Part shown: positions 8,241-15,895 of the stretch, piece by piece
How positions within the stretch are numbered: the stretch's first letter is position 1
Layout: each line of letters starts with the position of its first letter
From: Dethiobacter sp.
GTDB taxonomy: Bacteria; Bacillota; Dethiobacteria; Dethiobacterales; Dethiobacteraceae
Assembly: GCA_018335875.1 (NCBI GenBank)
Contig: JAGXRN010000043.1
Location: forward strand, 1 to 47,639
Reading direction: 5' to 3'
Length of the DNA stretch: 47,639 nt
Program-made: the position numbers and the translations under genes
The notes under the pieces: generated by a model
Database searches by the model: none
Seen by the model: the letters and a program-made list of their open reading frames with translations, nothing else
What the model was told of the DNA's origin: nothing

Positions 8241-8720
8241 TTACATTCCACCTAACGCCTGAAAAATAATTTTAATTACTGCCATGACAAAAGCGGAAAA
8301 GACGCCAAAAGTTATTACGGGGCCTGCTATTTTGAACATATTGCCACCCACACCCAGCACAAAACCCTCACTGCGGTGTTCAATGGCAGCTGAGGCAACA
8401 GTGTTGGCAAACCCTGTAACAGGGACAATCGTACCGCCCCCGGCCCACTGTGCGAGATGGTCGTAAACACCAAAGCCGGTCAGTAAAACACCAATAATAA
8501 TCATGGTCGCCACTGTGGGGTTGCTGGCCGAGATTTCGGTAAACTCAAAATAAGTCATATACATCCACTGAAAAAACTGTCCTATGGTGCAGATAATCCC
8601 GCCTGCCACAAAAGCCCTGATACAGTTTAGCAGTACCGGACGCTTGGGCTCCCGGGCCTTGGCGAGTTTTTGATATTCCTGCCGGACAGGGGTTGTCTTC
8701 TTATATTTTTTCTTTGACAT
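8241..8720 (-). CDS. spoVAC: stage V sporulation protein AC
   Basis: 159 residues. A basic cytoplasmic tail (MSKKKYKKTTPVRQEYQKL) is followed by four membrane segments and the conserved GGGTIVPVTGFANTVASAA and FKIAGPVITFGV motifs of SpoVAC. This protein is regarded as the mechanosensitive channel of the SpoVA complex for Ca-dipicolinate. AAGGAGG precedes the ATG. It sits between the DUF421 gene and spoVAD, the order found in the mobile spoVA2mob operon of bacilli. Confidence 0.94.
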   Translation of the reverse strand: MSKKKYKKTTPVRQEYQKLAKAREPKRPVLLNCIRAFVAGGIICTIGQFFQWMYMTYFEFTEISASNPTVATMIIIGVLLTGFGVYDHLAQWAGGGTIVPVTGFANTVASAAIEHRSEGFVLGVGGNMFKIAGPVITFGVFSAFVMAVIKIIFQALGGM

Positions 8721-8733
8721 TTAATTCCTCCTT

Positions 8734-9594
8734 TTAGCGCAATAAATAGGGCCTTAGTTTTTGTATAAGATTTTCAAGTTGTTTTGAATTTGCAGAGTAC
8801 ATGTTTTTTGCTTCGCTGTCTTGGGTTTCCAGGGCATAGGACATGAGGTCAGCCTGGCTTTTCTCCAGATTGGCATAGAGCAGCTCACGGACTTTGGCCT
8901 GCGGCAGCTGTATAGAATCATCAAAAAGGTCCATATACAGTTCTCCATTGGAGTCTGCCTGGGCGATAAAAATATTGTCCAGTGAAACACCTGCAGCCAC
9001 CAGCTGAGTGTGGAGCCAGTTATGATTTAATCCCATTTCAGTCAGGGCGTCATTTAGGATATTGCCGTCAAGTATCACAGTCTGCGGTTCAGTTTGCGGG
9101 ACAACCTTCCATTCAATGTCATGCGGTGTTACCGGCATTTTATCGGATTTTAACAAGACATTTACTTCCCCGGTCGCCTCAAGTACGGCAAACTCAACAT
9201 CGGCTGTATTAAAGACATTTTTTGTGCGCAGGCTTTTTAAAAGTTCTTCACCACTCAGTCTAACCTGCTTTAGATTTTCCTCCATAACTTTACCCTGTTT
9301 TATTAAAACTGTTTCCCTGCCATGCAGCAGGTCATGGATTACCTTGCTTCTCAGCGCGAGATGTTCCAGGAGGACAGGGAATGATACCCAGACAAACAGC
9401 GCCACAAGACCAGCAATTAGATTTGGGATAATCTTTAATACAAGCAAAGAGGTAATAGCCGCTATAACCACATAGTTGACAAAAGCAAACGGCGTCATCC
9501 GGGCCACGTGTCTTTTCCCCATATACCTAATGGCGGCGAAGATCAATAAATACAAAAGTACAGACCGCAGCAGTATTTCAAGCCACTCCTGCAT
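8734..9594 (-). CDS. DUF421 (YetF-like) membrane protein
   Basis: 286 residues. Two or three N-terminal membrane helices (LLRSVLLYLLIFAAIRYMGK begins the family signature with its RxxGKR-like motif), then a cytoplasmic YetF domain with LIKQGKVMEENLKQ and LNHNWLHTQL, and a C-terminal helical tail. The tail (residues about 235-286) contains an ETQDSEAKNMY stretch resembling a DUF1657 domain, as reported for the last gene of spoVA2mob cassettes. The function is unknown; linkage to spoVA genes points to the spore membrane. Confidence 0.87.
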   Translation of the reverse strand: MQEWLEILLRSVLLYLLIFAAIRYMGKRHVARMTPFAFVNYVVIAAITSLLVLKIIPNLIAGLVALFVWVSFPVLLEHLALRSKVIHDLLHGRETVLIKQGKVMEENLKQVRLSGEELLKSLRTKNVFNTADVEFAVLEATGEVNVLLKSDKMPVTPHDIEWKVVPQTEPQTVILDGNILNDALTEMGLNHNWLHTQLVAAGVSLDNIFIAQADSNGELYMDLFDDSIQLPQAKVRELLYANLEKSQADLMSYALETQDSEAKNMYSANSKQLENLIQKLRPYLLR

Positions 9595-9606
9595 ATTCCC
9601 ACCTCT

Positions 9607-9813
9607 TTAGTAACCTTTATACTGAGGTTCTTCAAACTCCAGTATGCTCAGCCTTTTTTCCAAATCTTCTATCACCTGGCCTGTTGTAGCCACAGCTTCC
9701 TTAAAAACAGCCCTGGTCTTCTCGTGCCTCGCCTGCTGTGCATAAAGTCTTAAAGTTCCCTCGGCGCCTTTTAAACCTGCCAGAGTCTGTTTAAGCCGGG
9801 AACCGACTGTCAT
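9607..9813 (-). CDS. DUF1657 small protein, first gene of the spoVA operon
   Basis: 68 residues, alpha-helical and charged (MTVGSRLKQTLAG ... EPQYKGY). The ATG at 9813 is preceded by AAGGAGG; the frame extends 18 codons further but only this start matches the family. DUF1657 proteins accompany mobile spoVA operons that raise spore heat resistance in bacilli; their mechanism is unknown. A sigma-G-like promoter lies directly upstream. It is the intact sister of the amber-interrupted copy at 6629-6832. Confidence 0.88.
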   Translation of the reverse strand: MTVGSRLKQTLAGLKGAEGTLRLYAQQARHEKTRAVFKEAVATTGQVIEDLEKRLSILEFEEPQYKGY

Positions 9814-9839
9814 CTGATAAAACCTCCTTTTGGTCGTTA

Positions 9840-9869
9840 TAGTTTGGTCAATTATGATTTTTAACATAC
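9840..9869 (-). promoter_or_regulatory. sigma-G-like forespore promoter
   Basis: Minus strand: GTATG (9865-9869), 18 bases, CAAACTA (9840-9846). The B. subtilis sigma-G consensus is roughly GHATR-N18-CATWMTA, so both boxes fit with one mismatch, at the right distance from the first DUF1657 start (leader of about 20 bases). This predicts late forespore expression of the six-gene operon. Confidence 0.55.
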
Positions 9870-9877
9870 GGAATAGG

Positions 9878-9905
9878 AAAGGACCCGCAGAAATTGCGGA
9901 TCCTT
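9878..9905 (-). terminator. probable terminator after the nitrilase gene
   Basis: AAGGACCCGCA (9879-9889) pairs with TGCGGATCCTT (9895-9905) with one mismatch. The following T tract is short. Confidence 0.45.
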
Positions 9906-9931
9906 AATTTAAACAGCGATAAAAATTTGGC

Positions 9932-10720
9932 TTAAAACAATACGCGGTCTCTCAGCGCAGGGAAAGATTCACGTATTTCAGCAACTTTTTCTAGGGAGAT
10001 TTTTCCATATAGCAAGTTTGGTTCCTCTCCTCCCGAACATACAACTGTACCCCAGGGATCGACAATCATACTGTTGCCTGCAAAAGAATGTTTTCCCAAC
10101 CTGCCGGCACAATTGCAGGAAATTAAATAGCACAGATTTTCCAGTGCTCTGACTCTGTTAAAGAGTATCCAGTGTTCTAAGCGGGCAAGAGGCCAAGCTG
10201 ATACCACCAAAAATATTACTGCTCCCTCCTCTGACATTTTTCGATATAATTCAGGGAAACGGAGGTCATAGCAGGTGGTTATCCCAAGTACACCAAGTTC
10301 CGTTCTTACTACTGAGGGAGACATCCCGGGGGTTAAAATTTTGCTCTCTTCTGATTCGTACCCAAACAGATGAATTTTTCTGTACTTGTTAATCAGTTCT
10401 CCCCGGGGGCTAATCAGCAAAGAAGTATTAAATAAGTTGTCTCCTTCCCGCTCAACAATACTGCCGCCCAATAAATAGCAGTTGAATTTTTCCGCCCAGG
10501 GAGCAAGTACCGAGTAGGTTTCACCCTCTGCTGCTTCACTTTGAGATGAATAATTCTCAAAGTTAAAAAAACCTGCCCCCCATATTTCAGGCAAAATGAT
10601 TAAATCGGGTTTTTGTTCACTGTTGTCGTAAATTCCACGAAAAATTGCCTGAACTTTGTTGAGCCGCTCCATCTTAGTGTGCAAATCACTTACTTCTAAC
10701 TGAACAATGGCTGTATTCAA
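9932..10720 (-). CDS. carbon-nitrogen hydrolase (nitrilase superfamily, omega-amidase-like)
   Basis: 262 residues from a TTG at 10720, which has GAGGTG six bases upstream and gives the usual start (NTAIVQLEV). The catalytic triad is visible: Glu in LILPEIWGAG, Lys in YRKIHLFGYE, and Cys in TTCYDLRFPELYR. The GYE and DLRFPE features fit the omega-amidase/Nit2-like branch, acting on small amides such as 2-oxoglutaramate, but branch assignment by eye is tentative. Longer starts would run into the PPC gene. It probably shares a transcript with that gene, 34 bases upstream. Confidence 0.88.
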   Translation of the reverse strand: MNTAIVQLEVSDLHTKMERLNKVQAIFRGIYDNSEQKPDLIILPEIWGAGFFNFENYSSQSEAAEGETYSVLAPWAEKFNCYLLGGSIVEREGDNLFNTSLLISPRGELINKYRKIHLFGYESEESKILTPGMSPSVVRTELGVLGITTCYDLRFPELYRKMSEEGAVIFLVVSAWPLARLEHWILFNRVRALENLCYLISCNCAGRLGKHSFAGNSMIVDPWGTVVCSGGEEPNLLYGKISLEKVAEIRESFPALRDRVLF

Positions 10721-10754
10721 TGTAATCACCTCAGTAAGCTGCATTTTCTCCGCC

Positions 10755-11198
10755 TCATCCGGGCTCCAGAAAAAGAAATCCGCTCTTTTCATCTCTGACC
10801 CGGGTTGTATCTGTACCCACTATCTCATAGATAATTACCTCCGCCATCAGCCAGGTTTTGACACCCGGCCGCAGGCACCCTGTGAGGGTATTCCCTGACC
10901 GGCCAAGCGAAGCGTGCATGTGAAGCACCGGTCTGCCATCAGGAGCAGGCGCCAGGATGCCAAGGCCAATCAACTCGTGCGCCCCGTCAACCGGCAGCAG
11001 CATCGGTTCCGGAGGCATCTGCGCCGACTTGCGCGGGCCGACCACAACCTCGCCGCCTCCTATACCGCCTAAAATGACGGCATGTGCCGCCTTTATATTG
11101 TTTTCCAGGGCAAATTCTTCGATGCAGTTGGGCACAATATCGCCATCCTCAAGCCTGATGACAAAAACCCTTCCCATTCTACCTTCAGCAAATTTCAC
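10755..11198 (-). CDS. PPC/DUF296 domain protein
   Basis: 147 residues. A single PPC (plants and prokaryotes conserved, DUF296) domain: FVIRLEDGDIVPNCIEEFA at the start and the metal-binding HMHASLGRSGNTLTGCL block with its HxH pair. Bacterial versions form trimers; some bind DNA, for others the role is unknown. The GTG at 11198 is preceded by GAGGGGGAG, better than the upstream alternative. It lies between the kor terminator and the nitrilase gene. Confidence 0.85.
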   Translation of the reverse strand: MKFAEGRMGRVFVIRLEDGDIVPNCIEEFALENNIKAAHAVILGGIGGGEVVVGPRKSAQMPPEPMLLPVDGAHELIGLGILAPAPDGRPVLHMHASLGRSGNTLTGCLRPGVKTWLMAEVIIYEIVGTDTTRVRDEKSGFLFLEPG

Positions 11199-11264
11199 GG
11201 CTACTCCCCCTCGTAAGAAGCGTACCATATTTGCAGGCGGGGGGCAATATGATGATGAAAGTAA

Positions 11265-11296
11265 AAAGCGGTGAAGGTTTTAGGCTTCACCGCTTT
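11265..11296 (-). terminator. terminator of the gntR-korDABC operon
   Basis: A perfect 12-base-pair stem AAAGCGGTGAAG/CTTCACCGCTTT (11265-11276 with 11285-11296). On the minus strand the 3' arm is followed by further T residues. It lies four bases after the korC stop. Confidence 0.85.
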
Positions 11297-11299
11297 GAC

Positions 11300-11842
11300 C
11301 TATTTTGCTTCTTTAGCCAGACTTAAGCCCAGCTCAAGCGCCCTGGTATTAATCTCCTCGGTTCCTTTGGGGGCTCTGCTCAGGACGGCCTTTTTCAGGA
11401 CTTCGTTTGAGACAATCTTGGCCAGCCCGTTGATAACGCCAAGGGCTACTATATTGGCCACAATTTCTTTGCCAAGTTTCTCCCTGGTATACTTAGTAAT
11501 GGGCAGCGCTACAACTTTCTTGCCCGTAGGTTTAACATCACGGACAAAGGTTGAGTCTACCAGGAGGATTCCGTCATCCTTATAATCATCTCCATATTTG
11601 CGATAGGAGTTTTCACTCATAGCAAGAACAAAATCAGGCTTACTGACCTTGGGATAGGAGATTTCTTCTTCGTCGGTGATTACTTCGGCTTTACTGGCTC
11701 CCCCTCGTGCTTCGGGGCCGTAGGACTGTGTCTGGACAACATATCCTCCTTCACTGGCCGCGGCCTCCGCAAGGATAATTGCCGCCAGGATTAACCCCTG
11801 CCCTCCGCTTCCACTCAACCTATATTCCCTGCGACGACTCAT
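11300..11842 (-). CDS. korC: 2-oxoacid:ferredoxin oxidoreductase, gamma subunit
   Basis: 180 residues with the gamma-subunit signature SGSGGQGLILAAIILAEAA, the SYGPEARGGASKAEV block, and the C-terminal ALGVINGLAKIVSNEVL region. The gamma chain helps bind coenzyme A. It is the last gene of the first kor operon (gntR-korD-korA-korB-korC), 36 bases after korB. AAGGGGAT precedes the ATG. The subunit set matches four-subunit 2-oxoglutarate or branched-chain 2-oxoacid enzymes. Confidence 0.92.
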   Translation of the reverse strand: MSRRREYRLSGSGGQGLILAAIILAEAAASEGGYVVQTQSYGPEARGGASKAEVITDEEEISYPKVSKPDFVLAMSENSYRKYGDDYKDDGILLVDSTFVRDVKPTGKKVVALPITKYTREKLGKEIVANIVALGVINGLAKIVSNEVLKKAVLSRAPKGTEEINTRALELGLSLAKEAK

Positions 11843-11877
11843 TTCATATCCCCTTTTCTCTTCTTCAGACAGTCAGT

Positions 11878-12654
11878 CTACCCCTTTTCTGCCATTTCCA
11901 CCCGACGGCTGTACTCTTCCACAAACTCTGGCGCCGACTGCTGATGATGTATGCCAACGGTTATTTTTCCTTCAAGCTCAGCCGCCTCCATGCTCCCGGC
12001 CTTTTCAACCATCACTGCGTTGTCCTTATACCAGTTAAGCATGGCGGTGGCGTCCCCTTTTTTATTAAGGCGCCCGTATCCGACAGGACAGTAAGTCATA
12101 GCCTCAACAACACTAAACCCTTTGTTCTTAGTTCCTTTTTCTATAAGTTTATCCAACATACTCAGGTGGTAGGTAGTGGTGCGGCCGGCATAGGTGGCTC
12201 CAGCCGCCACTGCCAGCTTCATAATATCGAAGTTTCTCTCCGGGTTGCCGTAAGGGGCTGTTGTGGCTTTGTCTCCCTGGGGAGTAAGCGGAGAGGCCTG
12301 CCCTCCTGTCATACCATATATGTTGTTATTAAAAATTATTGCATTTAAATCTATATTGCGGCGGCAGGAGTGAATAAAATGGTTGCCGCCAATGGCTGTA
12401 GAATCGCCGTCTCCCATGAGCACAAAGATTGTCAGCTCGGGTCTTACCATTTTAAGCCCTGTGGCAAAGGCCAATGCCCTGCCGTGAGTAGTGTGAAGTG
12501 TCTGGAAGTTCATGTAACCGGCGGCCCTGGATGAACATCCTATACCTGAAACAATAGCAATCCTTTTAGTAGGTAGGTCTAATTTTTCAATTGCCCTCAA
12601 AAGCGAACCCATTACCAGTCCGTTGCCACAGCCCGGGCACCAGATATGGGGCAT
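11878..12654 (-). CDS. korB: 2-oxoacid:ferredoxin oxidoreductase, beta subunit (TPP-binding)
   Basis: At least 258 residues. HIWCPGCGNG carries cysteines for the iron-sulfur cluster; GDGDSTAIGGNHFIHSCRRN followed by NNNIYGMTGGQ is the thiamine pyrophosphate motif (GDG...N). The given ATG is the first standard start, but 13 codons upstream also look coding (ENNYLRESR precedes MPHIWCPG, matching the YLRPxxLPHIWCPG start of homologues). No ATG, GTG or TTG exists there; an ATA at 12691-12693, directly after the korA stop and nine bases from AAGGAG, is the best-placed candidate, with CTG at 12682-12684 as another. Confidence 0.92.
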   Translation of the reverse strand: MPHIWCPGCGNGLVMGSLLRAIEKLDLPTKRIAIVSGIGCSSRAAGYMNFQTLHTTHGRALAFATGLKMVRPELTIFVLMGDGDSTAIGGNHFIHSCRRNIDLNAIIFNNNIYGMTGGQASPLTPQGDKATTAPYGNPERNFDIMKLAVAAGATYAGRTTTYHLSMLDKLIEKGTKNKGFSVVEAMTYCPVGYGRLNKKGDATAMLNWYKDNAVMVEKAGSMEAAELEGKITVGIHHQQSAPEFVEEYSRRVEMAEKG

Positions 12655-12693
12655 GCGGCTTTCACGTAAGTAGTTGTTCTCCAGTGCGTGTAT

Positions 12694-13827
12694 TTAGATC
12701 ATCTCCTTAATCCTGGCCAGTATTTCTTCAGGCGTAATGAGTTCTCCGTCAAAACGGTTAAGCCCGAAAACTTCCGACTTTCCTTTAACGGCCCTCTCCA
12801 CTTCACCATTTATCTGGCCCATGTTCATCTCCGGGACGAGAAACTTTTCTGCTGTTTCGGCTAGGGCAGCGATTTTTTCGTAGGGGAAGGGCCATATTGT
12901 TGCCGTCCGGAAAAACCCGACTGCGAGCCCGGCTTCACGCGCCTTTTTGACTGCCTGGCGCGCCGAACGGGCTGTGCACCCATAACTGACTACAACCAGC
13001 TTCGCGTCTTCAGTAGCATATTCTTCTGTAATAAGTATATCAGATTTTTGGTTTTCAATCTTTTTGTGCAGCCTGGTTAACAGTCCCTTTACTTTTTCCC
13101 CGTCTGCGGTGGGAAAACCATATTCATCATGGGCAAGGCCTGTTATATTATAAAGAAAACCCTCCCCAAAGGAGGCGAGCGGTGAAACGTCCTTATCGAC
13201 TGCATACGGCTTATATTCCTCTCCCGCTGCAGGTATCTCACGGTCAATAATCTCCAGTTCATCCCGGGAAGGGATATTTATATTTTCACGCATATGCCCT
13301 ACAACTTCATCTAAAAGGATAATAACAGGTTGTCTTAATTTTTCACTGATGTTAAAAGCCTTTACTGTGAGGTCAAAAGTTTCTCTGACAGAAGATGGTG
13401 AAAAGGCAATTACAGGATGGTCGCCATGAGTTCCCCAGCGGGCCTGCATTACATCTCCCTGCGCCGGCGCAGTTGCCACTCCGGTACTGGGGCCCATTCT
13501 CTGTACGTTTACAATTACGCAGGGAATTTCAGCCATAATAGCATATCCGATGTTTTCCTGTTTCAGGGAGAAGCCAGGGCCACTGGTGGCTGTGAAAGAC
13601 TTTGCTCCGCCGATAGAGGCGCCGATTACAGCGGCCATGCCGGCTATTTCATCTTCCATCTGAATAAATTTTCCTCCTGTTACAGGAAGCCTCTTTGCAG
13701 CAATTTCTGCTATTTCTGTTGAAGGGGTAATAGGGTAGCCGGCATAAAATGTAGCGCCTGCAGCAATTGCCCCTTCAGCACAGGCTTCATTGCCCTGCAT
13801 TAACTTCATTTCTTTTTTTTGCCCCAT
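12694..13827 (-). CDS. korA: 2-oxoacid:ferredoxin oxidoreductase, alpha subunit
   Basis: 377 residues. GNEACAEGAIAAGATFYAGY and PITPSTEIAE are the KorA/VorB-type N-terminus; TATSGPGFSLKQENIGYA and VNVQRMGPSTG follow, and the C-terminal domain has WPFPYEKI and EMNMGQ. It is the KGOR/VOR type without its own iron-sulfur domain. GGGAGG precedes the ATG at 13827, which overlaps the end of korD by about 40 bases. The likely substrate is 2-oxoglutarate or branched-chain 2-oxoacids; 2-oxoglutarate would fit glutamate produced by the nearby hut pathway. Confidence 0.92.
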   Translation of the reverse strand: MGQKKEMKLMQGNEACAEGAIAAGATFYAGYPITPSTEIAEIAAKRLPVTGGKFIQMEDEIAGMAAVIGASIGGAKSFTATSGPGFSLKQENIGYAIMAEIPCVIVNVQRMGPSTGVATAPAQGDVMQARWGTHGDHPVIAFSPSSVRETFDLTVKAFNISEKLRQPVIILLDEVVGHMRENINIPSRDELEIIDREIPAAGEEYKPYAVDKDVSPLASFGEGFLYNITGLAHDEYGFPTADGEKVKGLLTRLHKKIENQKSDILITEEYATEDAKLVVVSYGCTARSARQAVKKAREAGLAVGFFRTATIWPFPYEKIAALAETAEKFLVPEMNMGQINGEVERAVKGKSEVFGLNRFDGELITPEEILARIKEMI

Positions 13828-14038
13828 TATTCAGTCCTCCCATGTGTATAGCAAAGTCTGGACAATAAATTTCGCACTTGTTGCAGCCACCACATTTTTC
13901 AGGATTTTTAGCATATGCCTTGCCGTCTTCATTCATGGCCAGAACATTTTTCGGACAAATTCCAACACATATTCCGCAGCCCTTGCACCATTCGTTTTTA
14001 ACATTGATTTCTGGTTTAAATTTAGCTAAAGTCCCCAT
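13787..14038 (-). CDS. korD: 2-oxoacid:ferredoxin oxidoreductase, delta subunit (2[4Fe-4S] ferredoxin)
   Basis: 83 residues with two [4Fe-4S] motifs: CKGCGICVGICP and CGGCNKCEIYCP. It passes electrons from the thiamine centre to external ferredoxin. The ATG at 14038 lies eight bases after GGGGAGG; the GTG at 14047 would overlap that site. It is the first kor structural gene, 32 bases after the gntR stop. Confidence 0.93.
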   Translation of the reverse strand: MGTLAKFKPEINVKNEWCKGCGICVGICPKNVLAMNEDGKAYAKNPEKCGGCNKCEIYCPDFAIHMGGLNNGAKKRNEVNAGQ

Positions 14039-14070
14039 CCATTGCACCTCCCCACTGCAAACTGTATTTG

Positions 14071-15033
14071 TTAATGCTTATATACCGAAAGTTTGGCCAT
14101 AACCGCCTTTACAGAGCCAAGATCCAAAGTTGTGTTAAAGATAATTACTTCCTTTTCTCCCCTGACCTTGTTTGTAATCTCTTCACATCTACCGGGAGAT
14201 ACGATAATTACATCCGAGGAATCTATCACTTGCCTGATTTCATCATCCACCTGGCTTGTCGTAAAGCTGATTTCCAGGTTTTCCAGACCGGTCGACTTTA
14301 AATTTCTTTCAAACTTAAAGTAAAATTCCTGCGAGAGTGAGATAAGCCCGAATTTTGTGCCCCTTGGGTACCTGGCTATCTTAACTATCCCTTCGAGGCA
14401 GGGCTTTACAGCGACGCCATAGACTTCCTTATTGTAGCCGGATGTTAATTCTTTTACTTCGTTGACATGATTAAAGGTGGAAAATATATATTTGGCTTCC
14501 GCCAGCAGCTCTTCCACCCTTTCGTCCCTGTGGTGAAGTTCCGACAAAACCAGGGGCTTGACGTTGAAGTTGCATATTTCCCCAAGTTCGTTGGCAAACA
14601 CTCTGGCCTGCTCTATATTACATTCCACAAACAGTGTTTTTACCTTGCTAAGCAGCTCTTCTTTTTGCTTTACTCTTTCCCGGACCAGATCCATAAACTC
14701 ACTGGTGCTCAACCCGGCATCAAGAGCCCCATCCAATCCTGAATCAATCATGTTAAGTATATTTGCTCTGATGCGCTGTTCCTTTTCCGATTTATCTTCC
14801 GAAGCAACAAAAGTGCCTCTTCCCTGATGCGATACCAGTATCCCTTGCTGCTCAAGCAGCTTATAAGCCGAACTTATTGTGTTTCTGCTTGTTTTAAGCT
14901 GCTGTGCAAGTTCCCTCTCGGTGGGCATTTTCTGCCCCGGCCTGATATTCCTGGTGTTAAGATGGTGGATAATCTGGTTCCTAATTTGCAGGTAGAGAGG
15001 AACTCCTGTTTTTTTGTTCATCTTCAGCTCCAT
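14071..15033 (-). CDS. GntR-family regulator with a large C-terminal domain
   Basis: 320 residues. Residues 1-75 form the GntR winged helix (VPLYLQIRNQI, RPGQKMPTERELAQQL, TSRNTISSAYKLLEQQGIL, GRGTFVAS). The C-terminal 220 residues are not an aminotransferase or FCD domain; alternating strands and helices (KTLFVECN, DVIIVSPGR) suggest a Rossmann-like or periplasmic-binding-like effector domain. As first gene of the kor operon it is likely an autoregulator sensing a 2-oxoacid or related ligand. CCAATT half-sites lie upstream. Confidence 0.88.
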   Translation of the reverse strand: MELKMNKKTGVPLYLQIRNQIIHHLNTRNIRPGQKMPTERELAQQLKTSRNTISSAYKLLEQQGILVSHQGRGTFVASEDKSEKEQRIRANILNMIDSGLDGALDAGLSTSEFMDLVRERVKQKEELLSKVKTLFVECNIEQARVFANELGEICNFNVKPLVLSELHHRDERVEELLAEAKYIFSTFNHVNEVKELTSGYNKEVYGVAVKPCLEGIVKIARYPRGTKFGLISLSQEFYFKFERNLKSTGLENLEISFTTSQVDDEIRQVIDSSDVIIVSPGRCEEITNKVRGEKEVIIFNTTLDLGSVKAVMAKLSVYKH

Positions 15034-15051
15034 ACTGCCACCCCGTTAGTG

Positions 15052-15145
15052 CCAATTTAAAATTGGACTGTTGGATTACGCCAATTACATCTTACCATAA
15101 TTTCCAACAGTACACTAGCGTCAATATTGTTAATTGGTCGACGCT
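15052..15145 (-). promoter_or_regulatory. cluster of inverted repeats upstream of gntR, probable operators
   Basis: The leader contains CCAATTT-A-AAATTGG (15052-15066); ACTGTTGGA (15067-15075) against TCCAACAGT (15103-15111); CCAATTA (15081-15087) against TAATTGG (15131-15137); and AGCGTC (15117-15122) against GACGCT (15140-15145). A TTGACA lies on the minus strand at about 15146-15151, but I cannot fix a single -10. The repeated CCAATT/AATTGG half-sites are the best guess for GntR binding. Confidence 0.45.
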
Positions 15146-15261
15146 GTCAACTGTTTCAGCACATTACTACACTCTAACTTGCTGTTTTGTCAATTATCTT
15201 AATATTTCATCAACCCCGGCGAATCCGATTAAAATTTAACTCATTGCAGGAAAAGGCGTAA

Positions 15262-15294
15262 AAAAATTGGACTGCTAGCAACAGCCCAATTTTT
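15262..15294 (-). terminator. terminator after the YjiH-like remnant
   Basis: AAAAATTGGACTG (15262-15274) pairs with CAGCCCAATTTTT (15282-15294) with one mismatch; T-rich 3' tail on the minus strand. Confidence 0.65.
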
Positions 15295-15302
15295 GCAATT
15301 CA

Positions 15303-15895
15303 TTATCTGATAACAGCTATTATCAGTGGCAGTGTCGCTTTAATTGCAATCAGGCGCGAAACATGCAGCAGACTGGCATACATACCTGCCAATTCCTGCA
15401 GTGATTTTTTACTAAGCGGCCAGATGCGGACAGTAATTGCTGTAACTATAAAGGTTATCACCAATGTTGACCAGAAATAAAGATTCCACATTTCCATCAA
15501 CCCGAGTGTCCTGGCGACAATAATCATAAAAGTTGCAGATACAGTGGAGAAGCCGGTAGCTATTACAGAAGCTTCCCTGTTGGTATATTTGCCCTCACGG
15601 AAAACACGGTTGGTGATTACAAGACCCAGTGAATAGCTGCCAACAAAAGAAGCAACCGCATCAATGGCTGATCTGCCTGGGGTCTTAAATAAAGGCCTCA
15701 TAATCGGTCTCATAATTACACCGACAAATTCGAGCAGGCCGTAACCGACCAGGAAGGTTTTCACTAGTGGGTTGCATAAAAGGTCAGCTTCATAGCAGTA
15801 CCTAATCTGCGAAAGCATCTGCAACCCCCAATCCCGGTAGTCCTTTTCCCGTTCAACAAGCTTAACTACCTGATGTGCGGGGAGCCCGGGTAAAA
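15303..15895 (-). pseudogene. fragment of a YjiH-like (nucleoside-recognition/gate domain) membrane protein
   Basis: From about 15895 the minus strand reads GLPAHQVVKLVEREKDYR and later GRSAIDAVASFVGSYSLG and REGKYTNREASVIATGFS, the core of the YjiH/gate family of membrane transport-like proteins. The N-terminal half is missing: its place is taken by coding sequence of the BTAD regulator in another frame. The C-terminus after about IRIWPLSKK also looks shortened compared with the 400-plus residues of the family. No ribosome site serves this frame. It is probably a non-functional remnant left by a deletion. Confidence 0.7.
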
